Source: Polaromonas sp.
GTDB lineage: Bacteria; Pseudomonadota; Gammaproteobacteria; Burkholderiales; Burkholderiaceae_C
Direction of reading: 5' to 3'
Length of the DNA: 40,209 bases
Assembly (NCBI GenBank): GCA_028292745.1
Contig: JAQGLT010000149.1
Span: forward strand, 1 to 40,209
Both the position numbers and the translations under genes were made by a program. The notes below the pieces were generated by a model that saw only the letters and a list, made by a program, of their open reading frames with translations, had not been told where the DNA came from and made no database searches. Below are positions 15,169 to 22,700 of the stretch, piece by piece (within the stretch, counting starts at the first letter, position 1; the number at the start of each line of letters is the position of its first letter).

Positions 15169-16596
15169 ATGAACGCCCCACTGCCCGACCACCTGTTGCC
15201 CGAGATTCTCCAGCGCGAAACGCCCCCGGCACTGATCGACGCGCTCAAGGCGCGTTTCGCCGAGCGCTGCTCGACCGCCCTGGTGGTGCGCGAGCAGCAC
15301 GGCCGCGACGAGTCGTCGTTCGCCGCGCCGCCGCCCGCCGCCGTGGTGTTTGCCGAAAGCACGCAGGAGGTGGCCGATGCGGTCAGGCTGGCCGGCCAGT
15401 ACAGCGTGCCGGTCATTCCCTTTGGCGTCGGCACCTCGCTCGAAGGCCACCTGCTGGCGGTGCAGGGCGGCATCAGCATCGACCTGGGCCGCATGAACCG
15501 CGTGCTGGCGATCAACGCCGAGGACCTGACGGTGACGGTGCAGCCGGGCGTGACGCGCAAGCAGCTCAACGAAGAGGTCAAGAGCACCGGTCTCTTTTTT
15601 CCCATCGACCCCGGCGCCGACGCCACGCTGGGCGGCATGAGCGCCACCCGGGCCAGCGGCACCAACGCCGTGCGCTACGGCACCATGCGCGAGAACGTGC
15701 TGGCGCTGGAGGTCGTGACGGCCAGCGGCAGCGTCATCCGCACCGGCACCCGCGCCAAGAAATCATCGGCCGGCTACGACCTCACGCGCCTGATGGTGGG
15801 CAGCGAAGGCACGCTGGGCGTGATCACCGAAATCACCGTCAGGCTTTACCCGCTGCCCGAGGCGATCTCGGCGGCGATCTGCTTTTTTCCGAGCATTGAG
15901 GCGGCGGTGCGCACGACGATTGAAACCATCCAGCTGGGCGTGCCGATCGCCCGCGTCGAACTGCTCGACGCCAACACCGTGCGCATGGTCAACGCCCACA
16001 GCCGGCTGGCCCTGCGCGAGGAGCCCATGCTGCTGATGGAGTTCCACGGCTCGCCCACCGGCGTGAAGGAGCAGGCCGAGCTGATGCAGGAGCTGGCCAG
16101 CGGCCACGGCGGCAATGCGTTCGAATGGGCCAGCACGCCCGAGGAGCGCACCCGGCTCTGGACGGCGCGCCACAACGCCTACTTCGCCGCCATCCAGAGC
16201 AAGCCCGGCTGCCGCGCCATCTCGACCGACACCTGCGTGCCGATCTCGCGCCTGGCCGACTGCCTGCTGGCCTCGGTGGCCGAGGCCGATGCCAGCGGCA
16301 TCCCCTACTTCCTCGTCGGCCATGTGGGCGACGGCAACTTTCATTTCGGCTACCTGATCGACCCCGACAAGCCCGAGGAGCGCCAAGTGGCCGAGGCCCT
16401 GAACCACCAGCTGGTCAGCCGCGCGCTGGCCCTGGAAGGCACCTGCACCGGCGAGCACGGCGTGGGCCTGCACAAGATGGACTTCCTGGTCGCCGAAACC
16501 GGCGACGGCGCGGTGGACATGATGCGCACCATCAAGCGCGCCCTGGACCCGCGCAACATCATGAACCCGGGCAAGATTTTTTCGCTCCAGATGTAG
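15169..16596 (+). CDS. FAD-linked D-2-hydroxyacid (D-lactate) dehydrogenase
   Basis: A 475-residue flavoprotein of the GlcD/Dld2 family. The N-terminal FAD-binding domain (about residues 55-230) contains IPFGVGTSLEGH and GADATLGGMSATRASG. The C-terminal FAD-oxidase domain (about 235-473) contains VGHVGDGNFHFG and GEHGVGLHKM, the substrate- and metal-binding histidines, and ends LDPRNIMNPGKIF. Family members oxidise D-lactate, glycolate or D-2-hydroxyglutarate and pass electrons to cytochrome c or quinone. The short motif spacing best fits D-lactate dehydrogenase (cytochrome), but substrate cannot be fixed from sequence. AGGAG lies 6 bases before the start. No glcE/glcF follows. Repeat copy C begins directly after the stop. 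Confidence 0.88.
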   Translation: MNAPLPDHLLPEILQRETPPALIDALKARFAERCSTALVVREQHGRDESSFAAPPPAAVVFAESTQEVADAVRLAGQYSVPVIPFGVGTSLEGHLLAVQGGISIDLGRMNRVLAINAEDLTVTVQPGVTRKQLNEEVKSTGLFFPIDPGADATLGGMSATRASGTNAVRYGTMRENVLALEVVTASGSVIRTGTRAKKSSAGYDLTRLMVGSEGTLGVITEITVRLYPLPEAISAAICFFPSIEAAVRTTIETIQLGVPIARVELLDANTVRMVNAHSRLALREEPMLLMEFHGSPTGVKEQAELMQELASGHGGNAFEWASTPEERTRLWTARHNAYFAAIQSKPGCRAISTDTCVPISRLADCLLASVAEADASGIPYFLVGHVGDGNFHFGYLIDPDKPEERQVAEALNHQLVSRALALEGTCTGEHGVGLHKMDFLVAETGDGAVDMMRTIKRALDPRNIMNPGKIFSLQM

Positions 16597-16720
16597 AGCG
16601 GTTTCACCCTGGCGAGCAGCAGCCAGGCCGGGCAGCTTGTCGTTCCTGAATCCATAGCTGCTTGCGCACGCGCCATATGCGCTACAGCCCGTTTTGATCA
16701 AAAATTGCGCCATTTTCCGG
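16597..16720 (-). repeat. Long intergenic repeat, copy C
   Basis: Same orientation as copy B. It starts at the base after the flavoprotein stop codon (AGCGGTTTCACCCTGGCGAG...), passes through GTTCCTGAATCCATAGCTGC and TTGCGCACGCGCC, and ends in GTTTTGATCAAAAATTGCGC and CATTTTCCGG. The TTTTGATCAAAA palindrome is intact, as in copies A and D. Confidence 0.8.
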
Positions 16721-16951
16721 CCCAGCCAGCGGGCGAGCGCGTGGCCTCGCCTGCTCCGCCTTGCGTTGCAATGAAACAGGCCGCCTGCTGCCCGACAGCG
16801 GCGTGGCGACCTTCTCCTACGCCTGCTTGGGACATGGACTGAACCCGCCGGCACGCGGCTTTTTTTAAACTTTTATCGGGCTTGCAATCGCTGCTGACCC
16901 CACCTGGTCAGCAAACGCTGCTGGCCGTTATTTTTTGAAGAAAGGCACGTC
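16597..16951. other. Gene-free gap of 355 bp with repeat copy C
   Basis: The first 124 bases are repeat copy C. The rest carries no gene. GCCG-gcacg-CGGC followed by seven T (16847-16866) is a weak terminator-like structure with only a 4-bp stem, just upstream of the small secreted protein gene. Confidence 0.6.
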
Positions 16952-17266
16952 ATGAAACGTTTCATCTCTCTCTTTCCACTCGCGGCCGCGCTGGCCCTGG
17001 CGGGCACGGGCGCATCGGCGCAGATGGCTGCGCCTGCGGCGGCGGCTTCCTCGCCCGCCACCATCGGGGTGACCCAGCAGGAGGCCGCGGAGGCCAAGCG
17101 CAAGGCGGTGCCGCGCAGCGACACCGGCACGCTGGTGCGCACCTCGCCTTCGCCTGCCAACAAGGCCAGTGACGCGCTGAATGGAAATACGGCCGGCACG
17201 GCCTCGAAGGGTTCGGCCCGCTCCCCAGGCACGAGCGACAGCGGCGGCAAGACGGCACGTCCCTGA
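16952..17266 (+). CDS. Small secreted Ala/Ser-rich protein of unknown function
   Basis: The 104-residue product has a clear Sec signal peptide (MKRFISLFPLAAALALAGTG) with a probable cut after GASA at residue 23. The mature 81 residues are low in hydrophobics, rich in Ala, Ser, Gly and Thr, and probably disordered; the only patterned part is VTQQEAAEAKRKAVPRSDTG (residues 40-59). AAAGG lies 6 bases before the ATG. It is 70 bases upstream of the stress-protein gene and may share its transcript. I do not recognise the family. Confidence 0.7.
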   Translation: MKRFISLFPLAAALALAGTGASAQMAAPAAAASSPATIGVTQQEAAEAKRKAVPRSDTGTLVRTSPSPANKASDALNGNTAGTASKGSARSPGTSDSGGKTARP

Positions 17267-17336
17267 ACGGCAAGCCGCACCCGGCGGCACGCCAGCAGTG
17301 GCCCCTTTTCATCATTTTCAACAGAGGAGTTTTTTG

Positions 17337-17957
17337 ATGACCATGAACACCATCCCCACCAACAACAGCGCCAACAGCGTCACCACCCCTTACACCACCG
17401 GCAGCGCCAACGCCACGACAAGCGGCACCACGGGGTCGGGCAATCTGGTCACCGGCCTGTTTCCCGACCGCGCGAGTGCCGAGGCGGCGTACAACTCGGC
17501 CCATGCACGCGGCTATTCCAAAGACGATGTCAATCTGGTGATGTCCGATGACACCCGCAACCGCCACTTCGCGGGCGATAACAACCTGGGCCAGGAAACC
17601 GAACTCGGCACCAAGGCGGCAGAGGGCGCGGGCATTGGCGGCGCCATCGGCGGCACGGTGGGCGCTATTCTTGCGGGCATCGCCGCGGTCGGCACCAGCC
17701 TGGCATTGCCTGGCCTGGGGCTGGTCATTGCAGGCCCGCTGGCGGCGGCAGCGGCCGGCGCTGGCGCGGGAGCGGCCGGCGGCGGCCTGCTGGGCGCGCT
17801 GATCGGCTGGAACATCCCCGAAGAGCGCGTCAAGGACTACGAGGAAGGCATCAAGAACGGCGGCATCCTGATGGCCGTGCGCACCAAGAATGACGACGAT
17901 GCGCTGCACTTTGAAAATGACTGGAAGCAAAACCGCGGCCAGCACATCTACCGCTAA
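17337..17957 (+). CDS. General stress protein 17M-like, glycine-zipper protein
   Basis: A 206-residue protein. The first 40 residues are a Thr/Asn/Ser-rich, probably disordered lead. Then comes LVTGLFPDRASAEAAYNSAHARGYSKDDVNLVMSDD in overlapping short blocks, the pattern of the YflT-type stress domain. A long Gly/Ala-rich stretch (about residues 97-160) with GxxxG spacing follows, which could insert into or lie against a membrane. The end (NIPEERVKDYEEGIKNGG) recurs in this family. Relatives are induced by heat, salt or starvation, but their action is not known. I chose the ATG at 17337 because GAGGAG lies 7 bases ahead; the frame is open further upstream. Confidence 0.8.
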   Translation: MTMNTIPTNNSANSVTTPYTTGSANATTSGTTGSGNLVTGLFPDRASAEAAYNSAHARGYSKDDVNLVMSDDTRNRHFAGDNNLGQETELGTKAAEGAGIGGAIGGTVGAILAGIAAVGTSLALPGLGLVIAGPLAAAAAGAGAGAAGGGLLGALIGWNIPEERVKDYEEGIKNGGILMAVRTKNDDDALHFENDWKQNRGQHIYR

Positions 17958-17984
17958 GACCGCAAAAGGCTGAGGCTGAACCGC

Positions 17985-18004
17985 CCAGCCTGACCCCAGG
18001 CTGG
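17985..18004. other. Perfect 8-bp hairpin after stress-protein gene
   Basis: CCAGCCTG and CAGGCTGG pair perfectly around ACCC. There is no T-run, so it may protect the 3' end of the transcript rather than end it. A true terminator follows 27 bases later. Confidence 0.45.
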
Positions 18005-18030
18005 TCAGACGGGGCCAAGCCGCATCAACC

Positions 18031-18067
18031 AAAGGCAGCGCTTTCCGTGAAGGAACGCTGCCTTTTT
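18031..18067 (+). terminator. Intrinsic terminator of the stress-protein gene
   Basis: A 10-bp stem, AAAGGCAGCG with CGCTGCCTTT, around a 15-base loop, ends in TTTTT. Because the stem carries A-runs and T-runs on both sides it could also stop transcription from the right. Confidence 0.85.
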
Positions 18068-18160
18068 CATGCAATGCAGCAATCTACCGCTACTGCGGTG
18101 ATTCAAACATCACCCTGATTGGAAACCGCCACGCACCTGGGTCGCCCGTAGCCCCGCTTG

Positions 18161-18330
18161 GCTCCTTCTCCCGCCGGGGGAAGGCGGGGATGGGGGCCTC
18201 CCCGAATCCGAACCCGCACCTGGCCTGTCCAGGCGCCAGGCAGGACTCGGGCCAGCAGCGGAAAGGCTGCGGCGGGCATTCGACCTCCGCCGGCCCCCAT
18301 CCCAACCTTCCCCCCAGCGGGGGAAGGAGA
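18161..18330. repeat. 170-bp element with about 38-bp imperfect inverted ends
   Basis: The left arm (18161-18198, starting GCTCCTTCTCCCGCCGGGGG) and the right arm (18292-18330, ending GCGGGGGAAGGAGA) are reverse complements with a few mismatches. Each arm is itself a small hairpin (CCTTC...GAAGG). About 93 bases lie between and code for nothing I recognise. A single arm recurs at 40054-40077. This could be a non-autonomous MITE-like element or paired REP units; there is no transposase. Confidence 0.6.
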
Positions 18331-18341
18331 AATACCGGGAA

Positions 18342-18466
18342 CCAGGAAAATGGCGAAATTTTTGATCAAAACGGGCTCTAGCGCAGGCGGCGCCTGCGAT
18401 AGAAGTTATGAATTCAGGAGCGGCAAAGCTGCCCGGCTTCGTTGTTGCCAGCCAGGGTGGACCGCT
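18342..18466 (+). repeat. Long intergenic repeat, copy D
   Basis: Same orientation as copy A: CCAGGAAAATGGCG, TTTTTGATCAAAA, GCGCAGGC-ggc-GCCTGCG, AAGTTATGAATTCAGGAGCG, GCTGCCCGGC and a closing CCAGGGTGGACCGCT. Read from the hydrolase gene at 18520 (minus strand), it lies in the 3' region in the same relative orientation as copies B and C to their genes. Confidence 0.8.
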
Positions 18467-18519
18467 TTGGCCAAGGCCTCCCAGGCGCTTAGGCCCCTTT
18501 GCCTGCTGCGCACTGGGCC

Positions 18520-19272
18520 TCAGGCATGCGCATAAGGCTGCCAGCGCGCGGAACGCTGGCCCAGCCGGTCCGCCACGATTTTCAGGACCGCCGGGTTCCA
18601 GCCCATGCCGATGTGGCTGCCGTCGATTTCAATGTCTTGCACGCGCCGGGTTTTTTTGGCGTGGCAGCAGGTTTCCCAGGCCACCACGCCGTCGGTGCGG
18701 CTGTAGATCGACGTGGTGGGCAGCGGCGGCGGCGTGCGCAGGCGTTCGCTCAAGGCCGGGTCGATAGCGACAGATGCGCCGCTGAGCATGCGGAACAGCC
18801 AGCCCACGTTGGTATGGTCCGCCTCCGCGTTGAACGGCGTGCCGATGGTGATCACCTGGCGCACCCGTGGCGCCAGCAGCTTGGCGACTTCACGCGCATA
18901 AATGCCGCCCAGGCTCCAGCCGATCAGCGTTGCCGTGTGGGCATGGGGCTGCAGGAGTTCGGCGGTATGAGCAGCCAGATCGGCCAGCCACGGGTCGAGC
19001 TCGCCTTTCGGGCCGATGTTGTAGCCCCGGCCCCAGTCGATGGCCGTGTAGCCCAGGGATTCGCAGTAGTCGCGCAGCGGCGCCACCACGGAGCCGTCGG
19101 TGGCCAGCCCCGGGAAAATAATGACCGGATGGCCGTCGCCTGCGGGCAGCGCCTTGTTTTTCATGAGGTCATGGGCCTTGAACGACAAGAACTCCATCGC
19201 GGCGCGCCAGGGCTCGGAGCTCAGCAGGGTCAGGGAGGGGCGGGAAATTGCAAGCGGTGCGGTGGCGGCCAT
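18520..19272 (-). CDS. Alpha/beta hydrolase, lipase-like
   Basis: A 250-residue cytoplasmic-looking hydrolase. The oxyanion region is VIIFPGLATDGS (residues about 50-61), the nucleophile elbow is GWSLGG (S120), and the acid and His of the triad are probably D194 (SRTDGVVAW) and H220 (DGSHIGMGWNP). The fold and the DGSH motif resemble triacylglycerol-lipase and acetyltransferase-type hydrolases found in proteobacteria; the substrate is unknown. No signal peptide is evident. The gene lies alone, 262 bases downstream of parB on the same strand, and a tandem palindrome (19457-19490) sits upstream. Confidence 0.82.
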   Translation of the reverse strand: MAATAPLAISRPSLTLLSSEPWRAAMEFLSFKAHDLMKNKALPAGDGHPVIIFPGLATDGSVVAPLRDYCESLGYTAIDWGRGYNIGPKGELDPWLADLAAHTAELLQPHAHTATLIGWSLGGIYAREVAKLLAPRVRQVITIGTPFNAEADHTNVGWLFRMLSGASVAIDPALSERLRTPPPLPTTSIYSRTDGVVAWETCCHAKKTRRVQDIEIDGSHIGMGWNPAVLKIVADRLGQRSARWQPYAHA

Positions 19273-19456
19273 GGCAGGAAAGGCATCAGCCTCAAAGTTT
19301 TAAATGCCTTGATGGTCGCGCCTGCGCCAGGCCGCCAAACGCGGCAACAAACCCTTGCGAATGTAGGAGCAGAACGAACACCCCTGCCATACCGCAAGCC
19401 ACGCCCCTGTCAGCCTTGCGGTTACAAAAAACCCGTCCACCCCCGCAGCGCGCGAT

Positions 19457-19490
19457 GTAACTTAGTTACGAGGCGAGCTAACTTAGTTAC
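19457..19490. promoter_or_regulatory. Tandem palindromic operator-like sites
   Basis: GTAACTTAGTTAC (19457-19469) is a 6-bp inverted repeat around one T. A second copy with one end base changed (CTAACTTAGTTAC, 19478-19490) begins exactly 21 bases later, two helical turns. This is the layout of a site bound by two repressor dimers on one DNA face. It lies about 185 bases upstream of the hydrolase gene and 45 bases past the parB stop. The regulator is not identified. Confidence 0.5.
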
Positions 19491-19534
19491 GGCGCCCGTC
19501 AGGCCGGGCGCCACCGCGCCGGCCTGCTGGGCGC

Positions 19535-20470
19535 TCAGGGGGTGCGGCGCAGGCGCTCGATCAGCCCGTCCAGCGCATCGAGCGACGAGAACTGGATCGC
19601 CACCTCCCCCACGTCTTCGCGCTTGCCGTTGCGTTTGACCTGCTTTTTGATGCGCACCTGCACCTCGGTCATCAGCAGATCGGCCAGCTCCTCTTCGAGC
19701 CTGCGCGTGTCCCTGGACTTTGGCGGCACCGGCTTGATCGGCGCCAGGGAGAACTCGGTGCTGAGTTTCTTGACCAGGCTTTCGGCCTCGCGCACCGACA
19801 GCTTGCGGGCAGTGATCTGGTTGGCCGCGGTGATTTGCGTGGCCCGGTCCAGCGCCAGCAGCGCCCGCGCATGGCCCATGTCGAGGTCGCCGGCCATCAG
19901 CATGGTCTGCACCGGGTCGGCCAGGTTCAGCAGGCGCAGCAGGTTGGAGGCGGCGCTGCGCGAACGGCCGACGGCCTGCGCGGCCAGCTCGTGCGTGAGG
20001 CCGAATTCCTTGACCAGCCGCTGCAGGCCCTGCGCCTCCTCCAGCGGATTGAGGTCTTCGCGCTGGATGTTTTCAATCAGGGCCATGGCGGCGGCCGACT
20101 CGTCGGGCACGTCGCGGATCAACACCGGCAGGCTGTCCAGCCCGGCCAGCCGGGCGGCCTTGAACCGCCGCTCGCCGGCGATGATCTCGTACTTGCCGCT
20201 GTGGGGGCCGCTGGAGAGGCGGCGCACCAGGATCGGCTGCATGATGCCCTGCGCCTTGATGGATTCGGCCAGCTCATAGAGCGCGCCCTCGTCCATCCGG
20301 GTGCGCGGCTGGTACTGCCCCGGCACCAGGTCGTCAAGCCGCAGGGAAGCCGACAGGCCGGGGCTGGAGGCGGTGCTCAGGGCATTGGCCGCGTCCAGCG
20401 ATTCATCGACCTTGGGGCCGAGCAGCGCTTCGAGTCCGCGACCCAGGCCTTTTTGTTTTTTGGTGACCAT
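19535..20470 (-). CDS. parB: Chromosome-partitioning protein ParB
   Basis: A 311-residue ParB/Spo0J. The N-terminus KKQKGLGRGLEALLG is the ParA-interacting tail typical of chromosomal ParB. The CTPase domain holds GQYQPRTRMD (about residues 51-60) and GERRFKAARLAG (residues 99-110). The parS-binding helix-turn-helix is at LTHELAAQAVGRSRSAASN. The C-terminal dimerisation domain follows. ParB loads on parS, slides as a CTP-dependent clamp and directs origin segregation with ParA. AGGA lies 8 bases upstream of the ATG at 20470; the open frame further upstream is not conserved. Three parS sites lie 2.3-3.5 kb away in rsmG and mnmG. Confidence 0.96.
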   Translation of the reverse strand: MVTKKQKGLGRGLEALLGPKVDESLDAANALSTASSPGLSASLRLDDLVPGQYQPRTRMDEGALYELAESIKAQGIMQPILVRRLSSGPHSGKYEIIAGERRFKAARLAGLDSLPVLIRDVPDESAAAMALIENIQREDLNPLEEAQGLQRLVKEFGLTHELAAQAVGRSRSAASNLLRLLNLADPVQTMLMAGDLDMGHARALLALDRATQITAANQITARKLSVREAESLVKKLSTEFSLAPIKPVPPKSRDTRRLEEELADLLMTEVQVRIKKQVKRNGKREDVGEVAIQFSSLDALDGLIERLRRTP

Positions 20471-20492
20471 GCATATGTCCTGTTTTGTCTTT

Positions 20493-21095
20493 TTAATCGG
20501 GAAAAGCGGTAGCGCTGCCCGGCGGCGGGCTGCCGGAAGTATCACGCATCCTCATCAATTGCAGCAGCTGTTCATGGGCCGCGGGCCGGTCGCCCAGGCC
20601 GCTCTCGGCGTTGAGGTGGCCGTAAGGCCCCGCGTCGATCACCCGGGCACCCCAGGCCTCGGCAAACTGCCGCGCGCGCGCAGGGCTGCAATACGGGTCG
20701 TTGCCGCTGGCAAGCAGACGGGTTTCAAACGGCAGCCTGCCCAGCGCCATCGGCGCCCAGCTGGGCAGCCTGGCGCGCAGGTCGTCGCGCTCGACATCGG
20801 GCGGCGCCACCAGCAGTGCGCCCTTGACCAGGTGGGTGCTCCGCGAGTGCGCCGCCCAGGCGGCAACCTGCGCGCAGCCCAGGCTGTGGGCCACCAGCAC
20901 GGCCGGCCCCTCCTGCAGGGCATCGCACGCCAGCAGGACCTCTTCAAGCTGCGCAATCCAGTCGCCACGCAGCGGACGCATCCAGTCGTGCTGCTCCACA
21001 CGGGTGTAGCCGTGCGCGCGCTCCCAGAGGCTCTGCCAGTGCGTCGGCCCGCTGCCTTGCCAGCCGGGAAGAATCAGTACGTTGCGGGGGTTCAT
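20493..21095 (-). CDS. RBBP9/YdeN-family serine hydrolase
   Basis: The 200-residue alpha/beta hydrolase opens VLILPGWQGSGPTHWQSLWE, which matches the RBBP9/YdeN family. The triad is visible: S71 in VAHSLGC, D133 in ASGNDPYC and H160 in GPYGHLN. Members are small intracellular serine hydrolases without firm substrates in bacteria. It lies between parA and parB, 22 bases upstream of parB, so it should be co-transcribed with parB. Its presence inside the par operon is a lineage feature rather than evidence of a segregation role. Confidence 0.87.
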   Translation of the reverse strand: MNPRNVLILPGWQGSGPTHWQSLWERAHGYTRVEQHDWMRPLRGDWIAQLEEVLLACDALQEGPAVLVAHSLGCAQVAAWAAHSRSTHLVKGALLVAPPDVERDDLRARLPSWAPMALGRLPFETRLLASGNDPYCSPARARQFAEAWGARVIDAGPYGHLNAESGLGDRPAAHEQLLQLMRMRDTSGSPPPGSATAFPD

Positions 21096-21141
21096 GGATG
21101 AACGGGACCTTCAGGGTGTCAAACGCGGGCGGGCCGGCGAT

Positions 21142-21207
21142 TTGCTACGGTTTTCATAGCTGACAACGCAATGCGCATGTGCGCAAGCAGCTGTTTTCAT
21201 CAATAAA
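21142..21207 (-). repeat. Core-type intergenic repeat between parA and the hydrolase gene
   Basis: TTGCTACGG, TCATAGCTGA, GCGCA...TGCGCAAGCAGCTG and TTTTCATCAATAAA recall the core of the family in reverse orientation. Both halves carry an AGCTG/CAGCT-like part, so it is itself almost palindromic. It lies within the par operon. Confidence 0.5.
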
Positions 21208-21217
21208 CCGGTTCAAG

Positions 21218-21982
21218 CTACAGGATTCGCTCGACCAGCTCCTGCGCGAAGGCGACAAAGGCCTGCGCGCCCTTGGAGCTGGGGTCGAAAATCACGCCGG
21301 GCAGGCCATAGCTGGGCGCCTCGGCCAGGCGGACATTGCGCGGAATCACCGTGTTGAACACTTTGTCGCCGAAATGCCCCTTGAGCTGGTCGCTGACCTG
21401 CTGCTGCAGCGTGATGCGCGGATCGAACATGACCCGCAGCAGCCCGATGACCTGCAGGTCTTTGTTCAGGTTGGCATGCACCTGCTTGATGGTGTTGACC
21501 AGGTCTGTGACGCCCTCAAGCGCGAAGTATTCGCACTGCATCGGGACGATCACGCCGTTGGCCGCGCACAGGCCGTTCAGCGTCAGCATCGAGAGCGAGG
21601 GCGGGCAGTCGATCAGGATGAAGTCGTAGTCCTTGCCGACTTTGGCCAGCGCCTGCTTGAGGCGCTTTTCACGCCGGTCGAGCGACACCAGTTCAAGCTC
21701 GGCGCCGGCCAGTTCGCGGTTGGCGCCCAGCACGTCATAGCCAGACTTTTCGCTGTGCACCCGCGCATCCACGATGGACGCGGCTTCGAGCAGCACGTCG
21801 TAGACGGTCATTTCAAGCTTGCGCTTGTCCACGCCCGAGCCCATGGTGGCGTTGCCTTGCGGGTCCAGGTCCACCATCAGCACCCGCTGGCCGATATGGG
21901 CCAAGCCAGCGGCCAGGTTGACGGTGGTGGTGGTCTTGCCCACCCCGCCCTTTTGGTTCGCAATGCAAAATATTTTGGCCAT
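21218..21982 (-). CDS. parA: Chromosome-partitioning ATPase ParA
   Basis: The 254-residue ATPase has the deviant Walker A of the ParA/MinD group, KGGVGKTTTT (residues 11-20, with both lysines), DLDPQGNATMG (Walker A', about residues 39-49) and DFILIDCPPSLSMLT (Walker B). The size fits chromosomal Soj/ParA without an N-terminal helix-turn-helix. ATP-bound dimers coat the nucleoid and are removed by ParB-parS complexes, which moves the origin region. No good ribosome-binding site precedes the ATG. It is 58 bases downstream of the LysE-type gene and presumably lies in the same leftward operon. Confidence 0.96.
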   Translation of the reverse strand: MAKIFCIANQKGGVGKTTTTVNLAAGLAHIGQRVLMVDLDPQGNATMGSGVDKRKLEMTVYDVLLEAASIVDARVHSEKSGYDVLGANRELAGAELELVSLDRREKRLKQALAKVGKDYDFILIDCPPSLSMLTLNGLCAANGVIVPMQCEYFALEGVTDLVNTIKQVHANLNKDLQVIGLLRVMFDPRITLQQQVSDQLKGHFGDKVFNTVIPRNVRLAEAPSYGLPGVIFDPSSKGAQAFVAFAQELVERIL

Positions 21983-22040
21983 AGGTTTTTTAGTTGTTGT
22001 TCCGTTGAGAAAATTCAGTCACGACGCTTGCAGGCGCCCG

Positions 22041-22667
22041 CTACCTGGACAGTGCCAGCTTGATGCCGAAGGCGAGCAGGAACACGCCGGCCGCCTTTTC
22101 CAGCGAGGACGAGAGCCTGGGATGGGCGCGCACACGTTCGGCCAGCTGGCGCGTCAGCAGCACCGCCGCCAGGCCATAAAGAAACGTCAGCAGGGCAATC
22201 GTGGCCGCCATGACGCCGAAGGTCTTCAGGCCCTGATGCTGCGCCGGATCGACGAACAACGGAAAAAAAGCCAGGTAGAAAACGATCGCCTTGGGGTTCA
22301 GCAACGTGATGAGCAGCGCCTGCCTGAAATAATGGCACGGCTTGATCCGCAAGATCGGTGCGGCGCCGGGCTTGGCCAGCAGCATCTTGACCCCAAGCCA
22401 TGCCAGGTAAAGGGCGCCCAGCCACTGCACCGCGTGAAAGGCGGCCGGATAGGCCGCCATGAGCGCCGACACACCCGCCACGGCAGCCCACAGCAGCACC
22501 TGGTCGCCCGCAATCACCCCCAGGGTGGCGCCCATGCCGCCGGAGACGCCGCCCTTGCTGGTGGAGGTGATCAGCGCCAGGTTGCCCGGCCCGGGAATGG
22601 CCAGAAACACCAGAATGGCGGCGACGAAAGCGCCATAGTCGGCGACACCCACAAATGAGCCCGGCAT
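22041..22667 (-). CDS. LysE/RhtB-family amino-acid exporter
   Basis: A 208-residue inner-membrane protein with six predicted helices. The family signature IPGPGNLALITSTSKGG (residues about 24-40) and the second-half motif LLITLLNPKAIVFYLAFFP (about 118-136) identify the LysE/RhtB superfamily, which exports amino acids or homoserine lactone-like compounds. The substrate cannot be told. GGAG lies upstream of the ATG at 22667. It is 33 bases downstream of rsmG and 58 upstream of parA, thus cargo within the rsmG-par operon. Confidence 0.88.
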   Translation of the reverse strand: MPGSFVGVADYGAFVAAILVFLAIPGPGNLALITSTSKGGVSGGMGATLGVIAGDQVLLWAAVAGVSALMAAYPAAFHAVQWLGALYLAWLGVKMLLAKPGAAPILRIKPCHYFRQALLITLLNPKAIVFYLAFFPLFVDPAQHQGLKTFGVMAATIALLTFLYGLAAVLLTRQLAERVRAHPRLSSSLEKAAGVFLLAFGIKLALSR

Positions 22668-22700
22668 GGAGTGCTCCAGTAAGAGAAACAGGCGCTGAGT

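Larger units (their letters stand above)
17958..18519. other. Gene-free gap of 562 bp rich in inverted repeats
   Basis: Between the stress-protein gene and the convergent hydrolase gene there is no supported gene. The gap holds a hairpin (17985-18004), a strong terminator (18031-18067), a 170-bp element with long inverted ends (18161-18330) and repeat copy D (18342-18466). Confidence 0.8.

Noticed and set aside
15045..15899. A 284-codon frame overlapping the start of the flavoprotein gene
   Set aside because: The overlapping frame encodes a full FAD-oxidase with conserved motifs; this one is Arg/Gly/Ala-rich without any motif.
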